55,870 nt of DNA from Candidatus Pacebacteria bacterium UBA1364 (GCA_002306345.1 DBRQ01000009.1:1-55870), one strand, 5' to 3'. Positions 18,147-27,094 are shown, counted from the first letter of the stretch. Numbers and translations: made by a program. The notes: generated by a model from the sequence alone, not told the origin.

Positions 18147-19337
18147 TTAGGAAAGTACTATTGCGTTTGGCAAAATGTTAGCTCTTGGAATAGTGATATT
18201 TTTTTTCACAAATTTTATTTGTTTCACTGGTTGATTAACAATTTTTTTCTTTTTTCTTTGCGTTCTTGTAGCGATTTCCTCAACAATTAATTTGATCAGT
18301 TTTTTTGCTTCAGCTTCATTAGTTTTAAGTGATGTATTCCAATCAAGACCAGGCATAGTATTACCTTCTAAAAAATAAACGTTGCCATTATTGCTCATTA
18401 CAAAATCAAGGGCGTAAAGCGAAGATTTATCATTTAAGATTTTAGCAATTAAATTTGCTTGATTCACTACTTTTTGTGGAATTGTTTTAAGAGGTAAATA
18501 AATTAAAGTGCCACCTAAATGTTCATTACAGCGAAAATCTCCTGGTTGAGCTATTCTGATATAAGATTGCACAATTTTGTCGCCAAGATAAACAAAGCGA
18601 ATGTCAGCCATTACTGGTGAGTTTTTATAATTAAAACCTCGATCAAATTTGATAAAAGGTTGAAGAATAAAAGAAATTTCCGCATTTTGATTGACTATGG
18701 CCAATATATTTTCAAATTGTTGAGGGGTAAATTTGTAAACATTTTCCCCGCCTGATCCAAATCTATCTTTCATCACAATGTCGCTACTAAAATCAGTAGT
18801 ATGAGCATTACAGCTCACTAATTTTGCCAATCTATTGCAAGCATCACTGATGCCTTGCAAAGTATTGTCTTTTAAAGAATTTAGCGCAATGGTTGGAATA
18901 GCGTATGCGGCTAATTTTTCGTAAGTTTGTTGTTTGTCAAAAAATAAATCAAAAAGTTTAAAACTATTAAATGATTTAACTTTCTGTGATGAAAACAACA
19001 ATTTGCGTCGCGCTTTAATTCCATCATTAACTGGCGCAAATTTGTCAAAAATTAAGTTAGAAGAACATGAGGAATTATTTTTTTGCCATTTTTGATTTTT
19101 AAATTCCCAAAAACTTTTACATAAACCGGCGCCAATAATATCGGCAGAAGTTGTTAAGGCAATTTTGAGTTTATACTTTGCACTAATTTCCAAAAAATAA
19201 CCATAAACAATATTGTAAGAACTATTACCAAATTTAGCTGAAAATGGTGTTTTATTTAAAATCGAGGAATCAGAAGCACTTGAGGAGAATTTTTCACTAT
19301 AAACAATCAGAGCATCAAAATAAATTGGTTTTTTCAT
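18147..19337 (-). CDS. ATP-grasp ligase-like protein (RimK/glutathione-synthetase type)
   Basis: A 396 aa protein with an ATP-grasp fold, expected to join a carboxylate to an amine through an acyl phosphate. Motifs include DIVMKDRFGSGGENVYKF (ATP-binding Lys and Gly loop), FILQPFIKFDRG, ADIRFVYLGDKIVQSYIRI, and a metal-binding LYALDFVMSNNG...VYFLEGNTMPGLDWN segment. About 45 C-terminal residues rich in Lys/Arg extend past the fold. The N-terminal 130 residues do not resemble a known domain. The substrate is unknown; a second, tandem ATP-grasp gene lies 1.6 kb away beyond the DEAD-box gene. The leader is about 54 nt, longer than most here. Confidence 0.8.
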   Translation of the reverse strand: MKKPIYFDALIVYSEKFSSSASDSSILNKTPFSAKFGNSSYNIVYGYFLEISAKYKLKIALTTSADIIGAGLCKSFWEFKNQKWQKNNSSCSSNLIFDKFAPVNDGIKARRKLLFSSQKVKSFNSFKLFDLFFDKQQTYEKLAAYAIPTIALNSLKDNTLQGISDACNRLAKLVSCNAHTTDFSSDIVMKDRFGSGGENVYKFTPQQFENILAIVNQNAEISFILQPFIKFDRGFNYKNSPVMADIRFVYLGDKIVQSYIRIAQPGDFRCNEHLGGTLIYLPLKTIPQKVVNQANLIAKILNDKSSLYALDFVMSNNGNVYFLEGNTMPGLDWNTSLKTNEAEAKKLIKLIVEEIATRTQRKKKKIVNQPVKQIKFVKKNITIPRANILPNAIVLS

Positions 19338-19397
19338 AACTTAACAAAATTTTGGGTTAGGAGACCAAAAGAAATACAAAAATGTATTAGTGCCTTA

Positions 19398-19403
19398 ATT
19401 ATA
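19398..19403 (-). promoter_or_regulatory. -10 box for the ATP-grasp gene
   Basis: TATAAT on the minus strand, about 60 nt before the ATG at 19337. Confidence 0.45.
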
Positions 19404-19443
19404 GCACATTTTAAGACGAAGTAGTCAGGCAAAACAGAAATGC

Positions 19444-20724
19444 TTATTCAACAAAGGTTAAGGCAATACCGGTTTTATTTGCACGTCCGGTACGACCAAT
19501 TCGGTGGATATAATCTTCGTAAGTTTCTGGTAAATCATAATTGATCACGTGAGTAACGTTTTTAATGTCTAAACCTCTAGAAACCACATCGGTAGCTAAG
19601 AGAATTTGGACATGATCGTCACGAAATTGTTGTAGCGCTTTTTGTCTTTGACCTTGGCTTTTATTACCATGAATAGAGGCAACTTTGAAGCCTCGGCTGT
19701 TTAATTCTCTAGTGAGTTTTTCCATGCCATACTTGGTACGCCCAAAAACTAAAACTTTTTGGAATTCTTTCTGAATTAGTAAATCCTGCAAGACATCAAT
19801 TTTGCTTTTACCTCGCACACTAATAATACTTTGATCAATGTGAGCTTTACTTTCTGTAGATTTAATGGCTACAAAAACAGGATTGCTTAGAAAACCTTGC
19901 ATAATTGCTTCCACTTTTTTGTTAGTAGTAGCAGAGAAAAACAATGACTGTCTTTCCTTTGGTAATTGACTGATGATGTTTTTGACGTCATGCACAAACC
20001 CCATATCTAACATTCTATCGACTTCATCCAAAACTATAGTGTCAAAGTGCATAAAATTTAATTTATGCCTTTGTGCTAAATCTTTGAGACGTCCCGGCGT
20101 ACCAATGACAAACGCCGGTCTTCTTTGCAAACGTGCAATTTGACGAGCAATAGATGATCCGCCAATGCAAATAGTAGAAAAAACAGCTAAATTTTGATTA
20201 AAAGTCACCAATTCGTCTCTAATTTGTAGAGCTAATTCGCGAGTAGGGGTAATCACTAACACTCTAGTGTTTGGATTTTTCAAAACTTTATCAATCAAAG
20301 GAATCAAGAAAGCTGCAGTTTTGCCCGTGCCAGTGTCGGCGATTCCCACTGCATCTCTATTTGCCAAAATGGAAGGAATAATTTGATCTTGAATAGGAGT
20401 AGGGATTTGATAGCCCTTGGCGCTTAGATTAATTTTAATTGTCTCATCGACAGCAAAATCAGCAAAAGCGTATTGATTGTGATAAATTTCTTCTGTTTGC
20501 TTAGTTTCATCAAAGTGACTGGCTTTTTGAATGAACAAAGAAGGATCAAAACTCACAATTTTTCTGCCAGAGCGATTGTTATTACCTCTAGCAGTGTGGC
20601 TAAAAGCGCGATTATCACTAAAGCTGCGACTTCCACGGGAACGAGAACCGCTATTACGGAAAGCAAAGCCACTATTGCGATTACTATGAAAATTAGCCTT
20701 TAAAAGGCGTTCACGCTGATACAT
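19444..20724 (-). CDS. DEAD-box RNA helicase with an N-terminal Arg/Gly/Ser-rich tail
   Basis: ATP-dependent RNA helicase for RNA folding or decay, 426 aa from the chosen ATG. Residues about 13-54 form a disordered tail rich in Arg, Ser, Gly and Asn (SGSRSRGSRSF, ARGNNNRSGRK). The core has the Q motif (YQIPTPIQ, to residue 102), Walker A ADTGTGKT 119-126, PTRELA, the Walker B variant DEVD, SAT, and HRIGRTGR, and ends right after ALTFVE without a C-terminal tail. ATG 20724 is preferred over TTG 20763 because it follows a purine-rich AAAGAAAGAAG; the leader from TATAAT 20818-20823 is then about 90 nt. Long leaders are common for helicases of this kind that control their own level. Confidence 0.93.
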   Translation of the reverse strand: MYQRERLLKANFHSNRNSGFAFRNSGSRSRGSRSFSDNRAFSHTARGNNNRSGRKIVSFDPSLFIQKASHFDETKQTEEIYHNQYAFADFAVDETIKINLSAKGYQIPTPIQDQIIPSILANRDAVGIADTGTGKTAAFLIPLIDKVLKNPNTRVLVITPTRELALQIRDELVTFNQNLAVFSTICIGGSSIARQIARLQRRPAFVIGTPGRLKDLAQRHKLNFMHFDTIVLDEVDRMLDMGFVHDVKNIISQLPKERQSLFFSATTNKKVEAIMQGFLSNPVFVAIKSTESKAHIDQSIISVRGKSKIDVLQDLLIQKEFQKVLVFGRTKYGMEKLTRELNSRGFKVASIHGNKSQGQRQKALQQFRDDHVQILLATDVVSRGLDIKNVTHVINYDLPETYEDYIHRIGRTGRANKTGIALTFVE

Positions 20725-20817
20725 ATTTACTTCTTTCTTTAATCTTTTCAAGGTCAAAGACAAGAAGCAAAAAATTGCGTGCTCAAACCAATTGAATTAT
20801 TTTAACTATGAATTGCT

Positions 20818-20823
20818 ATTATA
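20818..20823 (-). promoter_or_regulatory. -10 box for the DEAD-box gene
   Basis: TATAAT on the minus strand; it gives a leader of about 87 nt before ATG 20724, unlike the leaderless neighbours. Confidence 0.45.
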
Positions 20824-20950
20824 ACATACTAATCAGTTAATTGTAAATTATAGGATATTAAACTTGACTCAAGACAAATGGTAAAATATATGTTTTTTAA
20901 AATTTTGTCTATTTATTTTTTGAAAAAAAACAATAAAATACTGACTTACT

Positions 20951-20956
20951 TAAGAT
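20951..20956 (+). promoter_or_regulatory. -10 box for the tandem ATP-grasp gene
   Basis: TAAGAT ends 9 nt before ATG 20966; it favours that ATG over TTG 20963. Confidence 0.4.
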
Positions 20957-20965
20957 AAACATTTG

Positions 20966-23389
20966 ATGCCAGAAAATATTGAACCCCTGCCTTTAGCCAA
21001 TAAAACTATTCTTGTTATTAATACGGGGTCTCTCAAAAAGAGATTTATTCTGCAGAAAATCAGGAAAATACCTGGTTTGAGAATCGTGGTGGCTCACGTT
21101 GAAAAAAATTGGGCTGATAAATACGTTGACGAGTGGATTATTACAGATACCACCAAACATGCAGAGACGCTTAAAACCATAGATGAGTATCTAAAAACCC
21201 ATCGAGTAGATGGGGTAATTACTTTTTGGGAAGATGATGTTTTATTAACTGCCAAAATTGCTGAAAAATATGGACTAGTTGGCATTCCCTACAACGTTGC
21301 TCAGAGAGCGAGAAATAAATTACTTTTTAGACAATTTTGCCAAGAAAATGAATTACCCTTTCCAAAATTTGGTCGGGCCAATTCCAAAGAAGAATTAAAA
21401 GAGCTCATGAAAACTCTTAAGTTGCCGGTGGTGATTAAACCAGCTTTTGGTTCTAGCAGTGCTTATGTCATTAAGGCTGAGAATCAAAAGGAGGTCCTAG
21501 AAGTGTTTGAGTTTGTCAAAACAAATATTTCTACAAGAATCGAGTCTGCTCTTGAGGATGGAACTGATATTGTCGTGGAAGAATACATAGAAGGTAATGA
21601 GGTAGACATCGATATCCTGTTGCAAAACGGAAGAATCAAGTTTTTTTCTATCAGTGATAATCTACAAACCAAAGAGCCATTTTTCCTTGAGTCTGGATAC
21701 AATTTGCCATCTTCTTTACCCTTGGACAGTCAAAAAAAACTAATCAACATGGCTGAACTAGTTTTAGAAAAGCTTGGCGTTATGAATGGTTGTATTCATT
21801 TTGAAGCCAAATCTACTGAAAATGGGCCGGTGCCTTTGGAAGTTAATTTGAGAATGGGAGGCGATGAGGTTTATCCAGCCGTTAAAAAAGTTTGGCATGT
21901 CGATCTAATTGAAGAAGCTATTAAAATAGCTTGTGGTATTTATGTGCCAGTTTTGGAAAAAAAAGAACCCTATACTTACGTGGCAGCTCAGTCGATTATC
22001 GCTGAAAAATCAGGAGTGATTTGTAAATTATATTTGCCCAAAAAATTTGATCATGACTTAGAAGTTAGTGAATTTCATTTTAACAAAGAAGTGGGCGATG
22101 TGGTTTTTGTGCCACCCAATAATTTCGAATTTCTAGGTTGGACACTTGTTACTGGTGATAATGCCATTGAAGCGAACGCAAATTTAGAGGAGGTTTTGTC
22201 GCAAATTTCTTATGAAATTACTCCATTTTCTTCAATTTCTTCCTTAGGTAAAACGCAGAGACGCTCGCGTTTTTCTTCAGCCGCTCTTGATCATGCCATG
22301 TTGGAGGGTAAAGCCAGAATTGAAAAAATTCGTTTAAGCGATAAAAAAAATCAGAGAAAATTAAAAATAGGAGTCGCTTGTAATACATTTGTGAGTAAAG
22401 ACGGAGAAGTCGAAGCTGAATTAACCAGTATGGGCAAAACCATTCAAAATACGTTGGAGGAACGTGGTTATCAAACCACTTTTATAGATTTTAATCATCT
22501 TAATGAAGCTACTGATATACTGAAACATGGCCAAGTTGATTTAGTTTTTAATGTGAGCGAAAGATTAAACAATTCCAGTTTGCTGGAACCGCACATTGCT
22601 TCACTGTTTGACATGTATCAAGTGCCCTACACTGGTTCCAATCCTCTCACCTTGGGATTATGTATGGACAAAATTACAGTTAAAAAACTACTGACTTATC
22701 ATGATATTCCTACCGCCAAATGGGACTACAAGCATGATCTCAAAGACGAATTAAGGAGCGATTTACGTTATCCTTTGATTGTTAAACCTTCCAATACCGA
22801 CAACTCTATAGGAATTACTAATAATTCTGTAGTTACTAACAAAAAACAATTACAGACTCAATTAGAGTACGTGCTGACTCAATTGAAACGACCCGCTTTG
22901 GTAGAAGAATATCTAGAGGGAGATGAATATGATGTTTCTATTATTGGTAGTGAAGATGATGATTTAAGAGTTTTACCTTTAGCTCGAACGATTTTTGATC
23001 AATTACCAGATAATTATTGGCATATTTGTCCTTATGATTTAAAGTTTGGTAAAGCTTCTCTTTATGAACAATATTTGACTACACAAATTCCGCCCAAAAA
23101 TGTTAATTACAAATTATTAAAGCTAATTACAGAAATTGCTTTAGATACTTATAATATTTTGGACTGTCATGATTATGGTTTGGTTGATATTAAATTAGAT
23201 CGAGATGACAATCCCTACGTCCTAGAACTCAATCCTAATCCACCTATCAACAAAGGGAATCGTTTACCCACTGCGGCAGAGTTAATTGGTTTAAATTATG
23301 GTGATCTTTTGGAAGAGATTATTGCTCTTACGATTAAGCGTTACAAAAATAAGCCACCATATTATCACCTACAGCCTAATCTTGGATAA
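20966..23389 (+). CDS. Tandem ATP-grasp protein: carnosine-synthase/BacD-like domain plus D-Ala-D-Ala-ligase-like domain
   Basis: An 807 aa protein holding two ATP-grasp ligases. The first (about residues 10-420) has RNKLLFRQFCQENELPFPKF, LPVVIKPAFGSSSAYVI, DIVVEEYIEGNEVDIDIL and VPLEVNLRMGGDEVYP, like BacD/carnosine synthase amino-acid ligases. The second (about 470-800) has KIGVACNTFV, VFNVSERLNNSS, PYTGSNPLTLGLCMDK, YPLIVKPSNTDNSIGI, ALVEEYLEGDEYDVSII and YVLELNPNPPI, as in D-alanine-D-alanine ligase. Each keeps its ATP lysine and metal-binding Glu/Asn. Fusion suggests two sequential ligations, giving a peptide or modified cell-wall precursor. The 3' end overlaps the convergent methyltransferase by 14 nt. 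Confidence 0.85.
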   Translation: MPENIEPLPLANKTILVINTGSLKKRFILQKIRKIPGLRIVVAHVEKNWADKYVDEWIITDTTKHAETLKTIDEYLKTHRVDGVITFWEDDVLLTAKIAEKYGLVGIPYNVAQRARNKLLFRQFCQENELPFPKFGRANSKEELKELMKTLKLPVVIKPAFGSSSAYVIKAENQKEVLEVFEFVKTNISTRIESALEDGTDIVVEEYIEGNEVDIDILLQNGRIKFFSISDNLQTKEPFFLESGYNLPSSLPLDSQKKLINMAELVLEKLGVMNGCIHFEAKSTENGPVPLEVNLRMGGDEVYPAVKKVWHVDLIEEAIKIACGIYVPVLEKKEPYTYVAAQSIIAEKSGVICKLYLPKKFDHDLEVSEFHFNKEVGDVVFVPPNNFEFLGWTLVTGDNAIEANANLEEVLSQISYEITPFSSISSLGKTQRRSRFSSAALDHAMLEGKARIEKIRLSDKKNQRKLKIGVACNTFVSKDGEVEAELTSMGKTIQNTLEERGYQTTFIDFNHLNEATDILKHGQVDLVFNVSERLNNSSLLEPHIASLFDMYQVPYTGSNPLTLGLCMDKITVKKLLTYHDIPTAKWDYKHDLKDELRSDLRYPLIVKPSNTDNSIGITNNSVVTNKKQLQTQLEYVLTQLKRPALVEEYLEGDEYDVSIIGSEDDDLRVLPLARTIFDQLPDNYWHICPYDLKFGKASLYEQYLTTQIPPKNVNYKLLKLITEIALDTYNILDCHDYGLVDIKLDRDDNPYVLELNPNPPINKGNRLPTAAELIGLNYGDLLEEIIALTIKRYKNKPPYYHLQPNLG

Positions 23390-24167
23390 GTTTGGCTTGA
23401 ATGGCCATAAATAGGGGAATCTCAGCGCGAGCACGGTTTTCCATTTTAGCGGCTTTGCCTACACTGTCTTTGTCTGAAGCCCACTCTTCGATTTTTTCAA
23501 TCACAAAACCTGCTTCATAAAGCATTTTGCTGTAATCCTGCAAACTATGATGGAAAGACCAAATAAAATTTTTGCCTTGTTGCTTGATCTTTTCTCCAGG
23601 ATGAATATCAATTGGAATTTTTAAGGGTGATAAATAACGATTAACATAACGTTGCTGTTGCTTGCTTTTTTCATCGATACTCCAACCAGATTGACGAGGA
23701 ATACGAAAACAAGGATGATTGAGAACAATCACCAGCGAACCGCCTTTTTTAAGATAGTTAGCTGCATTTTTAATAACATTTTCTGCCGGTTCAATGTTTT
23801 GCAGCGCTAAAATAATCGCGGCTTTATCAAATTTTTCTTCTTTTGCCTTTAACAATTTACATAGATCACAGACTAAAAATTCATAATTGTTTTGCTTATT
23901 TTTATTTTTGGCTTCTTTAATTAACTCTTTGGATAAATCTAAACCAAGATATTTTTGCAGATGAGGGACATGTCGTGCCAAAATACCTTGGCCACAGGCT
24001 AAATCAACTAAACTGTCCTCATTTTTTAAATCAAGTAAACGTAAAACTCCAGGAATAACTAGGTGTTCGTGATAATAATGACCCTCTTCACCAACAATTT
24101 TGTTGTACCATGGGGCAACTTGGTTCCAGGACGTATTTTGTGTTTTTGTTGTTAGACGAGTTTGCAC
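23376..24167 (-). CDS. Class I SAM-dependent methyltransferase
   Basis: A 263 aa methyltransferase of the UbiE/Methyltransf_11 kind. SAM motif I is DSLVDLACGQGILARHVP; motif II YLGLDLSKELI; motif III LVCDLCKLL; post-motif FDKAAIILALQNI and YLKKGGSLVIVLNHPCFRIP. The ending QSGWSIDEKSKQQQRYVNRY differs from typical UbiE, and the substrate is unknown. GTG 24167 is the start, 7 nt behind a TATAAT box. It closes with TAG, the only clearly intact gene outside the island to do so. It converges on the tandem ATP-grasp gene, so a shared pathway is possible but not shown. Confidence 0.85.
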   Translation of the reverse strand: MQTRLTTKTQNTSWNQVAPWYNKIVGEEGHYYHEHLVIPGVLRLLDLKNEDSLVDLACGQGILARHVPHLQKYLGLDLSKELIKEAKNKNKQNNYEFLVCDLCKLLKAKEEKFDKAAIILALQNIEPAENVIKNAANYLKKGGSLVIVLNHPCFRIPRQSGWSIDEKSKQQQRYVNRYLSPLKIPIDIHPGEKIKQQGKNFIWSFHHSLQDYSKMLYEAGFVIEKIEEWASDKDSVGKAAKMENRARAEIPLFMAIQAKLIQD

Positions 24168-24174
24168 ACTAGAT

Positions 24175-24180
24175 ATTATA
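24175..24180 (-). promoter_or_regulatory. -10 box for the methyltransferase gene
   Basis: TATAAT on the minus strand, 7 nt before GTG 24167; it supports the GTG start. Confidence 0.55.
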
Positions 24181-24257
24181 ACTTAATTACTACCATTACT
24201 GTGTTGATTAGTGAGCATAGTTATATTAGTTTTTAAAGATTGCTTATTGGGATGTTT

Positions 24258-24263
24258 TATAAT
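24258..24263 (+). promoter_or_regulatory. -10 box for the thiol protein operon
   Basis: TATAAT 14 nt before ATG 24278. Confidence 0.5.
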
Positions 24264-24277
24264 AAGCTTTAGCAGAT

Positions 24278-24811
24278 ATGAAACAAAAAATTATTACCAT
24301 TATTATCATTGCCGTGATAGCTGTTTTGCTCTCTTTGGTGGTAATTGCTAGCAATAATAGTGAAAATCAGGCTAACCAGCAAAAATTAGAATCTTTGCAA
24401 AAAGGCGAACCAATTCTTTATTATGGTAGCACCTGCTCACATTGTCAGGAAGTTGAAGCTTGGTTAAAAGCCAATCAAATAGAAGAAAAAATGCAGTTTG
24501 CTCAAAAAGAAGTCTATAACAATCGCCAAAATGCCATAGAATTAAGCGAAGTGGCCACTCTTTGTGGATTCGATACACAAAATATTCCAGTACCATTTCT
24601 CTATGCAGAAAATCAATGTTTAACTGGTTCGGTGGATATTATTCAATATTTTGGAGAGAAATTAGGCATTGCTGTAGACAAAGAGGTTGGTCAAGCTACC
24701 ACTTCAGCAGTGATGCAAACAGAAACTCAAGTAGCGACGCAAGCAGCGACCCAAACAGTAACCCAAGCGGCTAAGCAAGCGGAAGGGAGCGCAAGTGCAA
24801 TTAGCAATTAA
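24278..24811 (+). CDS. Membrane-anchored glutaredoxin/thioredoxin-like protein (CSHC active site)
   Basis: A 177 aa protein with an N-terminal membrane anchor (residues about 5-24) and an outward-facing thioredoxin-like domain. The site YGSTCSHCQEVEAWL has the C-x-x-C of thiol oxidoreductases, and NIPVPFLYAENQCLTG holds the cis-proline-like region with a further cysteine. The last 40 residues are a low-complexity Thr-Gln-Ala tail (TQVATQAATQTVTQAAKQ), probably a flexible spacer. The next gene starts inside its 3' end (17-nt overlap), a sign of coupled translation. Probably involved in extracytoplasmic disulfide chemistry together with that neighbour; this is inference. Confidence 0.75.
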   Translation: MKQKIITIIIIAVIAVLLSLVVIASNNSENQANQQKLESLQKGEPILYYGSTCSHCQEVEAWLKANQIEEKMQFAQKEVYNNRQNAIELSEVATLCGFDTQNIPVPFLYAENQCLTGSVDIIQYFGEKLGIAVDKEVGQATTSAVMQTETQVATQAATQTVTQAAKQAEGSASAISN

Positions 24812-25298
24812 TTTTATTTTTCTTTTGCTATTTTTAATCTTTGCGCCGAAGGCGCAAGCGGTTTGTCCAATTTGTACGGTTGCAGTTGGTACTGGTTTAG
24901 TTTTTTTTAGATATTTAGGAATTGATGATAGTATTACTGGATTGTGGATTGGGGCTTTGATTCTCTCTAGTGCTTTGTGGACGGCTCATTGGTTGCAAAC
25001 TAAACCATGGAAAATTCCTCATAAAACAGTCCTTTCTATAATTCTTTTTTACCTTTTGGTAATTCCGCCCCTATTTTGGATGGGAATGATTGGTCATGAA
25101 TTCAATACCATTTTTGGCATTGATAAAGTGTTATTTGGCACTGGCGTTGGTTCTGTGGTTTTTATGGCAGGTATTTATTTAGACAAATATTTGCGTACTC
25201 TCAACCATGGCAAAGTTTTTATTTACTTTCAAAAAGTTATTGCTCCAGTACTGTTACTTAGTATTTTTAGTGTGATTTTCTTTTTAATTACACGTTGA
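24795..25298 (+). CDS. Small membrane protein with an exported CPIC motif
   Basis: A 167 aa membrane protein starting at GTG. A signal-like first helix (to about residue 22, ending APKAQA) is followed directly by VCPICTVAVGTGL, a C-x-x-C at the outer face of the membrane, then about four more helices. Overlap with the CSHC thioredoxin-like gene and the paired cysteine motifs suggest an electron-transfer partner, in the manner of DsbD/CcdA or VKOR systems, though it lacks their sequence signatures. I do not recognise the family. Confidence 0.65.
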   Translation: MQLAINFIFLLLFLIFAPKAQAVCPICTVAVGTGLVFFRYLGIDDSITGLWIGALILSSALWTAHWLQTKPWKIPHKTVLSIILFYLLVIPPLFWMGMIGHEFNTIFGIDKVLFGTGVGSVVFMAGIYLDKYLRTLNHGKVFIYFQKVIAPVLLLSIFSVIFFLITR

Positions 25299-25306
25299 AA
25301 GGTCAT

Positions 25307-25873
25307 ATGACTCAAACTAAAAAGTTTACATCATTGGACTTGGCTGATTTCATGAAAAAAGTAAAAAAAATGGAAAAGGGTGAAAAATTTGATTTGTCCT
25401 CTGATGAAGATTTGTCTATTGCCATCATGAATTTAATTAGTATTGAAGAACATTTATTTTTTACAGCAAATAAAACTGGTAAATCAAGTTATTATGATTT
25501 GCTTTATGAGGTTAGAGAAATGCGCAAAGAATTGCTGGCGAAAATTATTAAAGAATACGAAGGCGAAAATTGGTGCATCAGTAAACATTTATTAGCCTCG
25601 TCTATGCGTTTGATGGAAGTTGGCACGAAAATGTTAACCAAAGGTGATAATAAAGCCGCTCAAGAAATGTTTAAGAAATCTTACAATCTTTACTCTTTGT
25701 TTTGGGGTTTAAATTTGGGAGCAGTGAAATTAGATGGTTCAAATCAAGCTAAACTAGGCGATAACATTGAATTACTTTCTGATACCACTCCAGTTAAAAG
25801 TAAAGTTAAACTAAGTGTTTTTGATAAACTGGGTGAAATGGTTAAAAAGGCCGTCGATTGTTGCATTGAATAA
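25307..25873 (+). CDS. Hypothetical helical protein, 188 aa
   Basis: Soluble, mostly helical protein with no recognised family. Segments such as SIAIMNLISIEEHLFFTA, LLYEVREMRKELLAKIIKEY and MRLMEVGTKMLTKGDNKAAQ suggest a four-helix bundle, and the protein ends in a Cys pair (KKAVDCCIE). ATG 25307 is chosen because it has GAAAGG four bases upstream, one of few clear Shine-Dalgarno sequences on the chromosomal side, as expected for an operon-internal gene. It begins 8 nt after the CPIC membrane protein and so is probably third in the thiol operon. Confidence 0.7.
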   Translation: MTQTKKFTSLDLADFMKKVKKMEKGEKFDLSSDEDLSIAIMNLISIEEHLFFTANKTGKSSYYDLLYEVREMRKELLAKIIKEYEGENWCISKHLLASSMRLMEVGTKMLTKGDNKAAQEMFKKSYNLYSLFWGLNLGAVKLDGSNQAKLGDNIELLSDTTPVKSKVKLSVFDKLGEMVKKAVDCCIE

Positions 25874-25917
25874 TTTATTTTTTGTAGATAAATTGACAAG
25901 CAATGAATTTCTATTGA

Positions 25918-27036
25918 TTAAATTTGGCTTTTAATTAGCGCTTGAAGCTGTGTCCAATCATTCATGCCAGCTTTCGGAATCACAATAAATGCTCCTTCAC
26001 TGGATTTGCCATTTTGTAAAACATTGTCCGGACTTAAATTAATGCTTTTGATAGTAAATTCATCAACATTAATGAGCAGTGGAACTAAGTATTGAACACT
26101 TGCTAGATCCAAATTAGTTGTGACGTGTTGGCTAAATGCTTCATAATACTTAGGAACATCTTTTAGTACTTCTAATTTAAATAATTTATCGCGAATAGCG
26201 GTTAAAACTTCCACTTGGCGGCGGCTGCGATCATAATCGCTGGAGCTGTGGCGCGAGCGTACGTACGCGAGCGCATCAGCACCTTCCATTTTGACTTTAC
26301 CTGGCGGATAAACTAAGTGCTTGTAGCGACAAGTAAATTTGCTTTCTAATTCAAAACCACTATAGGTAGCAGTCATGCTGGCAATTTCCTCTGGCGAAAA
26401 GCCGCAGGGATCAAGTTGGGCACCTTCAATAGGATACCAAGGATCATCAAGAGCTTGTGTCACGTTGACTTCAATACTGCCTAATTCATAGCCAATAGTT
26501 CTTTGGAAACCAACAAAATCGATGCCGATAAAATATTTAATGGGTAAACCGGTAATTTGACTGAGACTTTTTTGCATTAGTTCTAGACCAGCGCTCACTC
26601 CGCCGCCTTGACTCATACCAACGCTCATTAGTGCGTTCACTTTATAATTTTTACCGTCTTTAGCAGATAAATATAAATCTCTGGGAATTGAGATAAAGGT
26701 GAGTTGCTTTTTGGGGAAATCAAAATGAGCTATTTGAATGATATCACTTAAAAAACCTCCCTCATGGCCAGCGCCACCGTAGCCAGCTAATAAAACATTT
26801 AAAGTTGTTCGATCTTCTGCTTTAATTTTGTCTGTATCTGAGTTAATTGTTTGATCGAGATCTAAGTCAAGCGAATTTGCTGTTTCTAGTTTTGCTTCTT
26901 TTTTTCGACCAAAATAGTGATAACTAGCAATGGCAGAAACAGTAACGACCAATAAAATAATGGCGGCTAATACGGCATAAATAATGATTTTTTGCTTTTT
27001 TTCTAACTTTTTATTTTTTTGCCAAGCTTGCCACAT
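25918..27036 (-). CDS. LytR-CpsA-Psr (LCP) family cell-wall glycopolymer ligase
   Basis: Membrane-anchored enzyme that transfers lipid-linked glycopolymers to peptidoglycan. Short basic cytoplasmic head, one membrane helix (residues about 19-40), then the LCP domain: LNVLLAGYGGAGHEGGFLSD, the pyrophosphate-binding ISIPRDLYL, GIDFVGFQRTI, and YVRSRHSSSDYDRSRRQ (the conserved Arg-x-Arg and Asp-x-x-Arg). At 372 aa it is full length. A TATACT box 8 nt before the ATG gives a nearly leaderless message. It is divergent from a DUF5666-like fragment. Together with the ATP-grasp and glycosyltransferase genes it points to active envelope construction. Confidence 0.93.
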   Translation of the reverse strand: MWQAWQKNKKLEKKQKIIIYAVLAAIILLVVTVSAIASYHYFGRKKEAKLETANSLDLDLDQTINSDTDKIKAEDRTTLNVLLAGYGGAGHEGGFLSDIIQIAHFDFPKKQLTFISIPRDLYLSAKDGKNYKVNALMSVGMSQGGGVSAGLELMQKSLSQITGLPIKYFIGIDFVGFQRTIGYELGSIEVNVTQALDDPWYPIEGAQLDPCGFSPEEIASMTATYSGFELESKFTCRYKHLVYPPGKVKMEGADALAYVRSRHSSSDYDRSRRQVEVLTAIRDKLFKLEVLKDVPKYYEAFSQHVTTNLDLASVQYLVPLLINVDEFTIKSINLSPDNVLQNGKSSEGAFIVIPKAGMNDWTQLQALIKSQI

Positions 27037-27044
27037 TAGCCTAG

Positions 27045-27050
27045 AGTATA
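27045..27050 (-). promoter_or_regulatory. -10 box for the LCP gene
   Basis: TATACT on the minus strand, 8 nt before the ATG at 27036. Confidence 0.55.
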
Positions 27051-27094
27051 ACCAATCTTATAATCTAGAACAAGCTCACAATAGCGATGTCTCT

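Noticed and set aside
26984..27094. N-terminal extension of the DUF5666-like fragment
   Set aside because: This part is antisense to the LCP gene start and promoter; only the codons from about 27095 look like protein.
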